From assembly GCA_002104905.1 (NCBI GenBank), contig MCFE01000115.1:100147-164146 (forward strand): a stretch of DNA of 64,000 nt. Direction: 5' to 3'. Below, one piece after another: positions 1-12,562 of this stretch. Below the pieces are notes generated by a model. It searched no databases and had not been told where the DNA came from. It saw only the letters and a program-made list of their open reading frames with translations. Within the stretch, counting starts at the first letter, position 1. Each line of letters starts with the position of its first letter. Position numbers and translations under genes: made by a program. Source of the DNA: Basidiobolus meristosporus CBS 931.73 (lineage: Eukaryota; Basidiobolomycota; Basidiobolomycetes; Basidiobolales; Basidiobolaceae).

Positions 1-439
1 AAACCTTCTTGACGTCCGGACTCGGCGATTCAAGAGCGGGCTGTGAATCCAGCACGACATTCGAGAAGTTGGTGATGGCGTACAGAAGGTGCATTGCATG
101 GCTGCTGATGGAATTCTCCTCTTTCAGCTCCCCATTTTCCTGGCCCTCGATGAATGCAGACACGAGCTGCAGAAGCCCAGCCATCGTGGCCAAGAAAGTC
201 GTGCTGGCGTTATTGTAGGTCAGGAACCGGGTGGAATCGAATCTACAGGTGTGGTACAGTTGCCGGACACTGGCTACAACGGCGTTGAGGGATTCTGTTT
301 CGTGCAGGATGGTTCCGTCTCTGATTGTATTTCGAAATTCTGTAATGGCCCGAATGCCTTCGCTGGCTTGATTGCTCCATGTCAGCTTCGACGCCTCCAT
401 GGATGCTTGTGGTGCGTTGGCGACAGTAGAGAGTACCAT
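1..439 (-). CDS. Unknown protein, N-terminal part (runs off the window)
   Basis: An open frame on the minus strand runs from an ATG at 439 to the window edge. It encodes about 146 residues starting MVLSTVANAPQASM and is mainly helical in character, with hydrophobic stretches such as TTFLATMAGLLQLVSAF and HLLYAITNFSNVVLD. No domain is recognised; an all-helical (ARM/HEAT-like) scaffold is possible but not shown. The frame stays open a short way upstream of the ATG (VHIAQGDPPRNIQIG) and begins just after a ctag that could be a splice acceptor, so the true start may lie in an upstream exon near 480-590. The 3' part of the gene is outside the window. Confidence 0.5.
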   Translation of the reverse strand, partial: MVLSTVANAPQASMEASKLTWSNQASEGIRAITEFRNTIRDGTILHETESLNAVVASVRQLYHTCRFDSTRFLTYNNASTTFLATMAGLLQLVSAFIEGQENGELKEENSISSHAMHLLYAITNFSNVVLDSQPALESPSPDVKKV

Positions 440-1051
440 ACCAATTTGAATATTGCGGGGTGGATCTCCTTGGGCAATATGAACAGACTAGGTATTGAAT
501 AGAGGGAATCAGGGTTGGGAATGGGGACACAGAGGGAAGTAAGCGCCCTCATGCTCAGAGGCGCCCTTTTATCTGGAATGGTCAACTGCAACCTAACATG
601 GATCCTGACGTTTAGCTCAAGTCGGCAAACCCCTCTGGTGATTGATAAACATGTTTCATCAACTCTCTTCTAATTAAGGCCAATGCCGGCATACACGCCC
701 ATCAGCCACCTGGTCCATATTGTAATTGATCTGGTAGTTGAAAAGTGGCACCTGCCCCTTAGCTGGATCCTAGGGTGAACGCACTAAGCACAGATAGTCA
801 AAGTGATACTGTGGGCTGAATCGTTTCAGTCACCAAACCGTGACTACAATTTCCGACATGGGCTTGTGAAGGCGCTATAGACCGAAGATTAGCCAGATTT
901 CGGCGAGACAGCGCATCATGTATTCGGATTTCAGGCTGTCATTGGCCCCATCATCTTGGTTGATTGATTTATTTCTTTGTTTATAATACTCCAGTCACTT
1001 GTAACAATAAACAAGCACTAATCCGAAATTTCCTCGGTTCCAGCTGCCAAC
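440..1051. other. Divergent intergenic region
   Basis: No convincing coding sequence. It separates the minus-strand gene at 1-439 from CHL1 and should hold both promoters. An AT-rich stretch with tttataatactcc lies about 75 bp before the CHL1 start and could be a TATA-like element. Confidence 0.4.
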
Positions 1052-4000
1052 ATGGTTGCTACGGATTGCGAACAAACCCAAGTCTATGCGCTTGAGACTC
1101 CCCAAGATGCCAGCGCCTATCGCTTCCCTTTCGAGCCATACTCGATCCAGTTGGAATTCATGCAGAGCTTGTTCGAAACCATCGAGAGCTCCAAGGTCGG
1201 CATTTTCGAGAGCCCAACTGGAACGGTGAATATCCCTACTTTTAACTGCTCATGGCGTACTTCTACTAATTGCCTGGCCTACCAGGGGAAATCTTTGAGT
1301 TTGATTTGCGGTGCGCTAACTTGGCTTCAGGAGAATCAACAGCGACACTTGAAAGGTGTGACCACCGTAGACACCTCCAATTCCGAAGGTATCGATCCTT
1401 CATTGCTGCACAACTCATGAATGCGGATACTCACCTCGCCCCAAAGACCCCCCGTGGGTTCAAGCCTTCGCAGTAAACCGCCTAAAAAAAGAAGCAGAGG
1501 AGGAGGAAGCAAAACGACGAGAGGAACACGAAGAGCGAGTTCGTAGAATTCAGGAGCGCGACGAGAAAGAGCGAAAGTCGCTTGCGAAAAAAAGACCCGT
1601 AGGTGGCAGGCTTCTGACCCGGAATAAGCCCCCGTAGTTAACCCCTCCCCTTCCAGAGGACCTATAGTCGCGACGTTGACAAAACAACCAAGAAGTCGGC
1701 TATCAGAGAGGCTGAAGAGGATGAGACCGAGGATGAGGATCAATACATCCTCGAAGACTATGATAGCGACACAGAGAACTCCAAATCCGGACAGCCCTCT
1801 GGCTTTGCCAATTACTCCACCGAGGTTCTTGGCCTCATCAAAAGGTATTTTGCATTCATACAGATATCCACGCCTCTTATTGACGAGCTTCTAGCCTGGA
1901 GGAGAGGGAGAAAGGACTTGCTGGCGTGGCCAACCCTGCCCAGCAAGAGGAGGAGCCCGACGAGGTCAAGATAATCTATTGCTCCCGCACACATTCCCAA
2001 CTCTCGCAGTTTATTCATGAACTGAAGAAGACCCAGTTTCGAGAGGAAGTCAAGTCGGTGTCGCTTGGATCGAGGAAACTCACCTGCATATACGAGCCGG
2101 TTCAATTGCTCAACAATGTAGAACGCATGAATGACACCTGTCTTGATCTCCAAAAGCCAGGTGAGTGGTTTCTGAAGCGGCCGATGAGCAAGGGGCTGAC
2201 CTGAATTGAGCTAGAAACGAAGGCAGAGAAAAAGTGCCCATATCTCCATAAAAACGACCCCGTCCCCATGCTTGACTACAAAGACCGCGTGTTGGTACGG
2301 TGGCTATTGGATGCGACTGCACCGCCCATGACTAACCGGGACTTTAGGCTGCTGTTCAAGATATCGAGGAGCTGGTTAGCGTTGGACGACGGACCGGCGT
2401 TTGCCCGTATTACGGGACCCGAAAGGCCATCAACCCATCGCAGATTGTCACCATGCCGTACAACGTCCTGCTGCAAAAGTCATCCAGAGACGCCATGGGA
2501 ATCTCGCTAAAGAACAACGTTCTCATCATCGACGAGGCCCACAAGTATGCTTGCAAACTTACGCTCCAGCCACCAATCAACCACTGACACTGACTGCTAC
2601 TCCAGCTTGATCGATACCATCACCAACGTGCATAGCTGCACCATCGGACTGAGCGAGGTGGTGAATGCTAACCAACAGCTCCATCTCTATCTAGGCAAGT
2701 ATCGGAATAGGCTAAAAGGAAAGAACCAAATCTACATCCGACAGATATTGGTGTTGCTGGGCGCGCTGATCAAAAACCTGAATAGACACCTGCAGATGCG
2801 CGAGAGCTTGGTCACCAGGGTGGCCGATGACAACGAGGTGACCATGAAGCCGGTCAACGAATTTCTTCATCAGCTGAAGATCGACCACCTCAACATCTTC
2901 AAAATCCAGAAATACATGAAAGAGAGTCAGATCTCCAAGAAGGTATCTAGTGATTCTGAGCCCCCTCTCCTGCAGCCTTCTTACCAACATCCTTAGCTCA
3001 ACGGCTTCACCGAGAGCAACTCGCGAAAAACCCTCCTCGACGAGACCAAGGAGCCCAAGCCCACCTCCGGATTACACAAGGTCGAGGCATTCCTGATGTC
3101 CCTCACCAACGCCAATGCCAATGGCCGCGTCATGACAGGAGTGTCGACCACCAACGACCGGATCTGCAAAACACAGCAGCCCTACCTGAAGTATCTGTTA
3201 CTGAATCCATCTGAGCAATTCAAAGACATCGTTGATGAAGTGCGAAGTGTTATCCTGGCTGGAGGAACCATGGAACCGGTACTTGAGACGCGGGCGCACC
3301 GATCCACTAGTGATGATTTAGCTGAACCCCTTTGTTAGATTTCGGATTTTGTAGATTTCCTGTTTCCCCATCTGCCCGACAGCAAAATCAACAAATACGC
3401 TTTCGGCCATATCATCCCGCCAGAGTCACTACTGGTGCTGAACATTGGCGAAAGCCCAACCGGATACCCACTCGAGTTCACGTACGATCGAAGATCCGAT
3501 CATAAAATGGTAGGGCCCGTCACCACCCCGACCATCTGGCACCGTGTCTTAACGGAGTTTCCTGTCTAGATCGACGAGCTTGGCCAAGTGGTTGCGAACA
3601 TGTGCAACATCATTCCGGACGGTGTCGTTTGCTTCTTCCCGTCCTATTCGTTTCTCGACTCTGTGTACCAGAGATGGGAAAGCACGGGGGTTCTGAGCCG
3701 GATTCGGAAGAAGAAGAAGGTAGATGCCCTCTCCTGTAGACACCTGATTAGAGCGGTGCTAAGCAAGCATATTTCTAGATTTTTCAAGAGCCAAAGGTGG
3801 CTGATATGGTGGATCAAACCCTGCGTGAATATGCCCAGTCCATTGAGCAGCCATCTGTGCGTAGCGTTTTATGAGGCCCTCCTCTTCCTATCACTCATCT
3901 TGCTGTATAGGACAACCTGACTGGAGCCATTCTCCTGAGCGTCGTAGGAGGGAAAATGAGCGAAGGAATCAACTTCTCCGATCGCCTGGGCCGGTAGGGA

Positions 4001-4525
4001 CATTCATGTTTACTTCTTCCGTGCACTTCGCGAAAACTCATGACATGTACAACAGCGGAGTCATTATGGTGGGCCTCCCGTTTGCCAATCTTGCCTCACC
4101 AGAGCTTTCAGAGAAAATCAAGTTTATCGAGTCGAATGACAACTCCGATAAGAGCGGGGTAGGTATAGCAGAGGATGTGAAGAGCTTGCACTTCCTGCTA
4201 ACGCTTGTCCCGAAAACTAGAACAACGGAAAAGGCAAGGCATATTATGAGAACCTCTGTATGAAGGCTGTGAATCAATCCATCGGTACGTGACCTCAGCC
4301 ATCTCACAAAGTGAACCGAAGTCTAACTCTTACTCTACAACAGGCCGTGCCATTCGGCATAAAGATGACTATGCGGTAATTCTGCTCGTTGACCGGCGAT
4401 TCTCCACCGAAAGAATCCAGCAGAAACTGCCAGCATGGATAGGGAAAAGCATAGTGAACTGCCCCAAGTTCGGGATGAATGTCGGCAAAGTTGCCGGCTT
4501 CTTTAGAAACCGAAAGCAGCTATGA
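1052..4525 (+). CDS. CHL1: CHL1/DDX11-type Fe-S DNA helicase
   Basis: Superfamily 2 XPD-like 5'-3' DNA helicase acting in sister-chromatid cohesion and replication-linked repair in the nucleus. Splicing 15 introns (1226-1285, 1389-1446, 1599-1656, 1845-1894, 2161-2214, 2295-2347, 2545-2605, 2943-2996, 3279-3338, 3510-3569, 3720-3778, 3857-3910, 3994-4055, 4159-4220, 4285-4343) gives about 869 aa in one frame. Visible: N-terminal FPFEPYSIQ, Walker A ESPTGTGKS split by intron 1 (about residue 55-62), IYCSRTHSQ, the four Fe-S cysteines ([20 protein letters not shown]), DEAH box IIDEAH at about 385, [27 protein letters not shown] and the [13 protein letters not shown] motif near the C-terminus. 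A charged [14 protein letters not shown] insert near residue 100-150 is usual for the family. Length matches the family. All key motifs are present, so the gene looks functional. Confidence 0.96.
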
Positions 4526-4813
4526 GCCCGTGTTAAAGTATAGCATGAGCATCACCTTCAATCAACAAATAAAAGCCTTATACATAGTATTCCACATGAC
4601 GAACCACTCCTTGCATAGACGTTTGCTGAGAATCGGGCCGACTACGGATCGGGATTCATTTATTAAGTATCATCTTTCCGTATACTTCCAGGTATGAAAG
4701 GAATACTCATTTGTTGACATGTGAGCGAAGTGTGTCTCCAAGGATTATTTAAAAGAATGTGGAGAGGGGAGTCAAACCAACGTTTAGTGACTAGCAAAAT
4801 ACCCAATTCTAAT

Positions 4814-5653
4814 TTATTCGGATTTTTCTGTAACCTCCGATTGGGCGGCTTTTTTCTGCTGTTGCTCCAAGAAGCGTCTAAGTGATGGGAAGGTAGGAAG
4901 GTTGATTAGCTTGCAGACAGCTCAAAAGTTACCCTGGGTTCCACTCACTTTCTAGCTTGAAGAATCATATGCTCTTTTCTCCTCTGTAGATTGTCTTGAC
5001 GTTTGTCTGCAGTGGCCTCCCACACTTTGGGTGGTGCCACTGTAGCATTCTCCTCATTCTCAGGATTGATATTAAAGCGATGGATAAGATTAGTGGCAGT
5101 TGCTTTGCTGTTCGATGACGAGCTTGAGGCGTTATTGGTAGTGGAGGGTGGGTTTTGGGCCGGTTGAGGTGTGGCTTCTACTGGCTGTACATTAACTCGA
5201 GGGTTAGGTGTGGCGGGAAAAGTGAGAAAGTAAATTCCAGCAAACGAAATTACCAACGGGAGTCCACCATCTCGTAAGATATTATCACAGGTTACTTCAA
5301 CTGAACCGGTACGAGCGAGATCGGCCTGGATGGCGGCAATAGGCACGTTAGGGAACATACCGTGAACAGTAGAGACCTTGAAAACGATTAGCCCACCGAA
5401 ACCTTAACTGGAAGGAGCATATAAGGAGGCGATTCACCTGTTCGGGAGATACATATCTCCTGCCAGTGGCTAGTCCAGTGCCTGTACGTCTTTGTCTATC
5501 CTGATTTGATGGCGAGCTGCCTACAAGAAAATCTAGGTTAATCGAAGAGTACATGTACCTTGCGGGTGCAATCTGGGAAAAGGTACCTAACAGCCAGCGA
5601 AAGACCAGAAGTATGATGAAGATGGCAACGAGAATGCTTACTCCGTCGTTCAT
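4814..5653 (-). CDS. ER membrane CUE-domain protein (Cue1-like)
   Basis: Four exons (5587-5653, 5438-5520, 4949-5376, 4814-4877) join into a 213-aa protein. Residues about 6-22 (VSILVAIFIILLVFRWL) form one N-terminal membrane anchor with no cleavable signal. A CUE domain follows (STVHGMFPNVP, DLARTGSVEVTCDNIL), which binds ubiquitin; then a Ser/Asn-rich linker, and a basic helical C-terminus (NLQRRKEHMILQARKRFLEQ) that resembles the E2-binding region of yeast Cue1. Cue1 anchors and activates Ubc7 in ER-associated degradation; the size (yeast Cue1 is about 200 aa), topology and order fit that role. The animal AUP1-type relatives are longer and have an acyltransferase domain, which is absent here. 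Start chosen at the first ATG before the anchor. Confidence 0.8.
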
Positions 5654-5998
5654 TTTTAGCAAAGTGGAACTTGATACCAAGGGTGTGGAAATATTAGAGT
5701 GGTTGACTAGTCCCTTGGCACCTTTTCATAAATATCGGGAAATTGGGGGTGCTCATCATTTTGGTAGGTAGAATTAATTAACCGCCAATGGAGCCTTGCA
5801 ATGCATACAGTGGATCTGGCAAATTATCGGGTTGAATTTCATATGATTTCAAGAACCATGGTTCTATGTGCATACATCCACCCACCCACCCGCATACAAC
5901 AATAAAAGCCATCCACTGTTCGTACCCCTTTAATAGGGCTCTTTGTCAAAACAAACTTTGGTAGACGAGAATTTGTGTAGTACGTTGAATATCTAGAA
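5654..5998. promoter_or_regulatory. Shared divergent promoter region
   Basis: The 345 bp between the starts of the CUE gene (-) and the MEIOB-like gene (+). No coding signal is seen. A cccacccacccaccc tract occurs at about 5878-5891. Specific binding sites cannot be assigned. Confidence 0.35.
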
Positions 5999-8320
5999 AT
6001 GGTCGACCGAGTATATAGCGAGTCTGGGGGACCAGGTTTGAACAATCCCATGCAATATGAAAGAAGGCTCATGATCGATAGGACAAGCAGTCAACAAAGC
6101 GAATTTCTGGGAATCCCAACCAAGATAGCAGAATTGAACGCTGGTAGTATTTGTATTGTATGTACTCTCTTCCATTTCCATTTTTTGGAAACCCCTAACC
6201 GGAGCGATGTTTAAGCTGATTACAGGTACGTCAAAGAGTTCTCATTGTAAAGAGGAACGGCAGAAACAACTGAGCTCCGTATCCAGGGAGAATAGTAAAT
6301 TATTCGACTTTGAGAGCGTTTGTTGGAAGAAAAGGTAAGAACAGTAGTTAGGTTTCAGTCGAAAAAGGACTTGAAAGTGCTCAGTGTATCATCCAAGAAT
6401 CTGGGAAGAATAGATGGAGCCAATCCTTCCATATAAAAGATGATACTGGAGTGGTGCAAGTTAGAGTTTGGTGTGAGGATTTAGGAAGCACCGAGAAATA
6501 TGCCACTTTTACGGTTAGTTGATTTTTGAATCATGACCGTCATGTCCAGGGCTAAACCGACTTGACTTATAAGTTGGATAACCTTGTCCGAGTCAGAACA
6601 GTCGACATTCGACCGTCATACACCCAAACTTCTGATTCAATTGAAAATGCGGTGGAGAGATCGACATCAGTAGTCCCGTATGTTGTGAACCTCAATGACA
6701 CTCCAGACTCCATTTCATACATGGAATTGGTGACCAATGTTGACCCCCGATTGTACAAATGTCCAATCTCCATCAACGACTATCCACGCAAGAATATCCA
6801 TGAATTGAAGGAGATGTGTAAGGGGGATCAGCAAAAAAAGAATAGCGACGCAGTATTATTAGCCTTTGTGAAACAGGTGAGATTTAGCAGTCACGTCTTG
6901 AATTGCTATGCAACTTGTTGACCTCTGCGGAGGTTTTTCCCATCGATGAAATTATGAGCCGGAAGGGGGCGCTCAAGAAACGTTGCATTCTCTTGGTAGA
7001 CTCCGAATCGGAAGAGATCCCTCTATTCCTCTGGGGGGATCACTGTGCTGGGGCAGATAGTTGGGCAACTTTTCATACTGGTACGTTCGCCCTGATAGAA
7101 GTTGCCTTGATCTAATATTAACTCAAGTATTAGTCCTGCTGATAAGCAATGCTACTCTTTCTACATACCAAGAGCAACCCCAACTTACTTTCGGATACCG
7201 CGCTTTGATGGAGGTTGATCCGGATTTCAGGGAAGCTCAGGTAATAGATATCCATATACATATATATATATATATATATCCCAAATACTGATTAATTTGA
7301 TATTGCCTATATCGAAGTGGCTGAGAAAATATGCTGCTACCTTGAGAAATGACACAGATCCACCTCAGGTGTTGTCAGCCTCAGGAGCATCGTACAGCAA
7401 CTGTAAATATGTATCCAACAGTAGGTGACACAAGCCCGTTGAAGCCAGGCCCTGGTGTTTCTAACTCTTAGGGATACAGAGGCTAGTCAGGAGATGTTCA
7501 ATGTGATGTTCAAAATCGTTGAATTGGACACCAAAGCCAAGGAGTTGAAGCCATCAGGTAAAATAAGGATATATTTGCGATAGCTGGATGATAGAATGGC
7601 AGTAACATTCCATAGAATGCACGCGTGGGATAATATTTGCATGTGTGTCACAGTTCAACATAGACAGTGAGAACCCAAGCCACACCATAACCATGGCCGA
7701 ATGGTAAGTAGTCCATCCTACAGTTGTTGATTCCTGGAGGATTGAGCCATCCCCTATGTAGCAAATCCTGCGCGACCAAATTTCACTATCTGGTGGGTGA
7801 GGGTTGCCCAACGTGTGGGAATTCGCCAGATAGATATTTCTACAACCTGACCCATCAATTGTCCTTCATTGACGACACGGCGGAACTGCATACTCCAGTG
7901 ATGGACGACTATGCGATGATAAAATTGATTGGTTACAGGGTTAGGACTACATCCAAGCACCCATATCGCCGCTTGTGCTAACCCCTTTCTAGCCAGAGGA
8001 ATTTGCCACCTTGAATTCGCACGAGAAGACCGTCCTTAAGGTAAACAAAGATGGACCATTCTCGGCACCAGCGAAGTAACATCCTCTGCAAGCAGTATTC
8101 GGTACTATTCGAAAGATTCAAGCTGTTCTTTATGGTAAGTGAAGCATCGTTTAGGAAAGGGGAGAGGGAAAAAAACGAGCCAAATGGTAGTAACCCTGCG
8201 TTCCAGATGTACAAAAACGAGATGAAACAATCCACCGAGATCCGGCTGGTGGACTGCGAAAGAGCCAACCTGGAAGAGATGCTGAACCTCACGTACTTGG
8301 TATCCGAGATGGATACCTGA
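5999..8320 (+). CDS. MEIOB-like meiotic ssDNA-binding protein (RPA1-related OB folds)
   Basis: Multi-exon gene. Exons recovered with confidence encode, in order: an N-terminal segment ending ELNAGSICI; RIVNYSTLRAFVGRK joined to an OB strand FHIKDDTGVVQVRVW; DNLVRVRTVDIRPSY with a YVVNLNDTPDSISYM and LYKCPISINDY region; a second OB part (KRCILLVDSESEEIPLFLW); and a third OB domain with a zinc-ribbon (SCATKF, GEGCPTCGN) ending in FERFKLFFM-MYKNEMKQ before the stop at 8318. The order and spacing follow animal MEIOB, a meiosis-specific RPA1 paralogue that with SPATA22 stabilises recombination intermediates. Generic RPA1 is less likely: there is no N-terminal protein-interaction OB and the protein is short. 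Introns are small; one near 7235-7320 carries a (ta)n run. Exact first and internal exon borders between 6158 and 6340 are uncertain. Confidence 0.75.
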
Positions 8321-9078
8321 ACCATGGAACGATCCCACCCCTTCTCCCCCATCCACGTAACTGGATATGTTTGAGGATTGGCTTTGCTGCAGATTCGAGG
8401 AAAGAAGTAACCCACCCAAAGCACACTTGGCCTGTATCACTAAATGCGCATATTTGCTCTACTGGTTACCTTGAACGTGGCACCATGGAATTTCCATCCG
8501 CACGCTTCCATTTCTCTCACCTGCTATTTCGGGACCTACTGGATCGCACCCAAGCCCGCAAACCATTTCCGGATAGGGAAGGGAATTGGTCAGGGAATAA
8601 CTTGGGTCAGGATGGTGGAGGGAGGGGGGAGAGAGGCACACTGACGAAGGTGGATCTCGGTTGGAAGTTCCGGTTGGTTTAGTAATGGTAGTATTGACAT
8701 GACGGGTACACCATGGGGTGGGACCCAAGGTGGACAGAGATGAGAAGAGGTGGATCACTACATTCAGTTACATACATATATATAAGGTGAATGGGAAGTC
8801 TACAGGTGCCCAACAAAAATATACACATTCTTGGGGATCGATTGGCAGTGGGGTGGATGTAGGATGTAGGATGGAGGATGATAAACAATACGGATGTGAT
8901 AGGTATGTGAGCGGGAAAACGAATGGGGAATGGGCATCGGTGTGGCAAGGGAAGGGAAGGGAAGGGAAGAGACGAAACAATACGAGAAGAATAGTAGAGA
9001 AATGATGGGACGTGGGCGGGCAGGGGGATGAAACTATGGTTTGGTAAAGTGTGAACGACCGGGCCCGTTCAGGATCTC
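8321..9078. other. Convergent intergenic region
   Basis: Lies between the 3' ends of the MEIOB-like and Ras-GEF genes. It contains a purine-rich run of repeated gggaa units at about 8945-8970. No gene is supported here; the open frames are short and lack family features. Confidence 0.4.
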
Positions 9079-11900
9079 TCACGAATGAACCTGGGAGAAT
9101 CGGTTGATCCGCTCGGCCAGCGGGGTGAATTGCTCACCACGCTCTATCCTGCGGGGTGGGACCTCCCGGTGAACCGCAGCCTCTTGACCCTCCTCCGTCC
9201 GGTGGTGGTTCCTGCGCTTCAACGCCTCCGCCAGGCTTTCCTGGGAGACGTAGGTGAAGGGGGTGGCGATGGAGCTACGGGGGACGTGGGTGGGTCTGTA
9301 CCCACGATGGTCCGGGGGGTTCTCGGTGGCCGGGGTAGCGGTAGGGTTGTCGGGTCGGTCGATCGGGAACTGGATCCTATCCGGGGACATGGTGATGGTG
9401 GGGGAGGGGGAGGGGGATGGCTGGGAGGAGTCCGGGGATTTGAAGGAGTTCCCGGGGGTCAGGGATTTCTGGACCGGGCTGAAGAGGACCTCCGGGGCGG
9501 AGGCGCCCACACTGTGTCGACTCTTGGGTCGGAAGGAGAAGCGGCGGTTGTAGTTGATGTCGGAGTCGCTGTACCGGCTGCCCAGGCTGAGATGTAGGTG
9601 CTGCTTGATGTTCCCAAGGGTATCTCGGATCCCGGTCGTGCTTTGCCTATCTACATAGGGATCCTCCTCGAAGCTACCCGGGTTCGAGGACGACGAGGAG
9701 GAGATGGCGGACTGCTGGGAGGTGGTGGACCCGATCCGCTCCGACGACTTCTGCCGGGTCAGCTTCTTCGGCTCCAGCCTGGCGCTCAGCTCGTCCACGT
9801 GTCGTTCCGACACCCACGTACGGGTGAGTATGTAGTGGGTGATCGCCTGCTGGGCGGTGTAGAGGCTGTCCTCGGTGGGCTCCTTCTTCTTTCGTAGTAT
9901 GTACATCCTCTCCCAGCTGCTGGAGGAGCCTTCCGAGGAGGTGCCGCCGAAGCCGAAGAGTTTCGACTTGGACTTAAGGTATCCGGGGAGGGGGGCGGGC
10001 GGGTATTTGGGGCCGGACAGATAGCACCGAAGCACAGTGAGCAGCTCTTGCACCCTGGGATCCTCCACGAGGGGCCCTTTGTGCTCGACGCTCGAGAAGC
10101 CAGGATACATGGAGGTAGGGGTGTGCAGGTGGCTCGGGGAGATCGGGGAGGTGACGGAGCCGGAGCCGGAGCCGGAGCCAGACTTCTTCACCGCCGCCAA
10201 CAGGTAGGTGATGTCCATGATGAACACGCCAAGGAACGGGATGGTCGGCTTGGTCACCGGTAGGATCCGCCGGTTTTCGGCACCCTGGCCTTTCAACGCA
10301 TTCCCGTTGATCATGATCTCCCGATACCTCTCGTAGTTGTCCTTTTCGCTCATCAGGTCCGACAGCGTCTCCAGCCGGGTCAGCGTCTTCTTGGGGATGC
10401 ACGCCCAGGTGCGCTTGAGCCTTTGGATGGGCGGGGTTCCGGTGGCACTAAGCACAGCTTTAAGTGTCTGGAAGTTGTTCAGCTCGTAGAGTCTCGTCGC
10501 GATCTTCGCCCAGTAGTTGAGCGTCTGGGCCCTGTGGGATGCCTCGGGGGAGGACAGGATGGAGAGCTCGATGATGCGGGTCAGGTAGTTGAAGAAATCG
10601 GTGGACGCCACGATGCTGGGGTGCGGGGTGCGCGGCGAGTGGGTCAGCAGCGCCTCCGCTGGGATCCGTTGGAACAACGCCGACTCTATCAGGGTCAACT
10701 GGTAGGCCACCAGGTATGGCGAGAATGAGGTGATGCTCGGGGTGGAGGTGGCGAGTTGGATGAGATTGTTCACTTGACCCAGGGTGGCCTGGGTAGAGGA
10801 AATGGTGGAGCACAGCTTCTGCGCCGCCTCCGCGTTGTCATCGCTGTATTCCTCGGCGCCCCGGTTGGAAGTCCCCATCTCGATCATCATGTCATTGGCC
10901 GTCTGTAGCTTCTCACTGAGTGTGCCGAAGGAAGTGATCAGCGGGGACTTGGGAATCCGCGGGGCATGCTCGGCGTCCGCGTTTTCCTCCAACGGAGGGA
11001 GCACTAGGTTCGAGGGATCCACGCACCCCTCCGGTACGATGTTGATATACGTCTGCTGTGACACCAGCGGGGACACGTCGAAAATCCTCAGATTGGGGGA
11101 ATCCGGCGGGGACATGGAGAGTTGGGGCGAAGTTGGTGACACCCCGGCGTCGGAGTCATCGCCATATGCGTCCAGGAAGTCAACGTGGGACACTGTTTCC
11201 CGTGAAATCTGTTAGCTGTGTTGCGGACGATCGTGAAGCAAAGCTTACCTTTCGGGATATCTATATGAAGGGGGGCATGTGGCCTGACCTGCACGGGAGG
11301 TCGGGGTGGGGGCTGGACCGGTTTCGGTAGCGCCCTAGCTTGGGAGGTATGTGGTAGTGGTGCGGGCATCGGGGGAGAAGGTTTAACCTGGGTGGTATTC
11401 GTCAGCTGGGCTGGCTTTGGGGGCAGGGGCTTTCGTTTAGGTGGGAGGGTAGCGAGGGTGGGGTCAAACGATCTTTCGATGATCGGGGAGTCTGGAGGGT
11501 AGAGGGAGCTTCGGATTGGTTTGGGTGGGATGGCAGGCTTGATGGCAATACTCTTTTCCACTATCGCCTGCACTTCGTGAAGAGATTTCATACAGGTATC
11601 TAACATAAGCCCTGCCACCGGAGGCTTCTTTACGATGACTGGGGTCGGGAAGGGGTGAGTCGCAGGTTGGCGCAAGCGAACAAGCAGAAGCAACTGTACC
11701 GTTGTCACGAAAGACGATACTCCGAAGGTTGTTCAGCGCGATGTCAAGCACCTCGAAATATGTGAAGTAGGCATCCTGTGATATATGAAAATTAACGAAC
11801 GGCTCTGTTTCCCAGATGCCTGGAAAAGCGCTCTAACCTCAACAAAGCCTTTTGATAAGCAAGAGGCCGCCTTTGAGACGAGTGGTTGGATTTCATCCAT
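9079..11900 (-). CDS. Ras-family guanine nucleotide exchange factor (CDC25 domain)
   Basis: Four exons (11838-11900, 11700-11775, 11249-11638, 9079-11192) give about 880 aa in one frame. The N-terminal 45 residues (LVSKAASCLSKGFVEDAYFT, FEVLDIALNNL) are helical and resemble a MIT-type three-helix bundle. A long Pro-rich linker follows (PPKRKPLPPKP, PPPRPPVQVRP; likely SH3 ligands). The CDC25 catalytic domain lies roughly at residues 320-520, with YLVAYQLTLIES, FNYLTRIIELSIL, FQTLKAVLSATGTPPIQRL and IPFLGVFIMDITYLL. The C-terminal 300 residues are Ser/Pro-rich and probably disordered. Such proteins load GTP on Ras/Rap-like GTPases at membranes. A separate Ras-GEF N (REM) domain is probably in the segment before the catalytic core (about residues 240-320) but is not certain. 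Confidence 0.88.
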
Positions 11901-12562
11901 GTACACAAACGTATGTGGTCTCAGTAGCTGTGCTGTTACTATGTGGTGGTGGAAGCGGGAGGACTATTCGTGTGGGAGAAAGCTGAGGGAAAGGAGACTG
12001 AATAGTTCGCAGTTGTTACGGTACTCGCGTAGTTGGTGATGAACAAGTCGAAAGACAATCAATAAATGGAAGTTGTTTTTAGCTTCATCCGGATCACGTT
12101 TTATTCTGATCTTAGTTCAATTTGACTATTGCTGATCGAAGCGTGCATGACTCGTCAGTAGGTGTCATACAAATGAACGGTAGTGTTTTTTGTTTTAAAG
12201 TCAAAACAATTCATATTTCCCATATCGAGACGGGGTTCGTCACCCCCAAACTCCAATAACATGCCATCCATCATCGCCGACAAAACGAGATTGATTGATT
12301 TCGAGAACTGCCGATATGGCAGTGGAATGCTTCTACACTTCTGGGATTGAGCCACCATTGGGGATGTGTGGCTTGGTGTGTTCCAGAATCCCCGGTTCGA
12401 GGCCTTGCTGATGCCGAATTTTCTACACTAGTATATATTGAACCCATTACTCTCCGCATTCCATTGAATGGTGGGCAAATGCCAGCGAGGCTCCGTCTTC
12501 TCACAGCATCTATCTTTTTAAAGGAATTCCAATTTTATTCATGCAGTCACGACGACGCTCCG
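11901..12562. other. Intergenic region between Ras-GEF and DHX40-like gene
   Basis: Holds the Ras-GEF promoter (the gene reads away leftward) and the 3' flank of the helicase gene. Only short, unsupported open frames are present. Confidence 0.4.

Noticed and set aside
243-591. Two overlapping minus-strand frames upstream of the partial gene
   Set aside because: One is a shadow in another frame; the other could contain a first exon, but its donor site (gtcccc) is poor, so no join was made.
10423-11215. Long plus-strand frames opposite the Ras-GEF
   Set aside because: Antisense shadows of a GC-rich coding exon; no family features.
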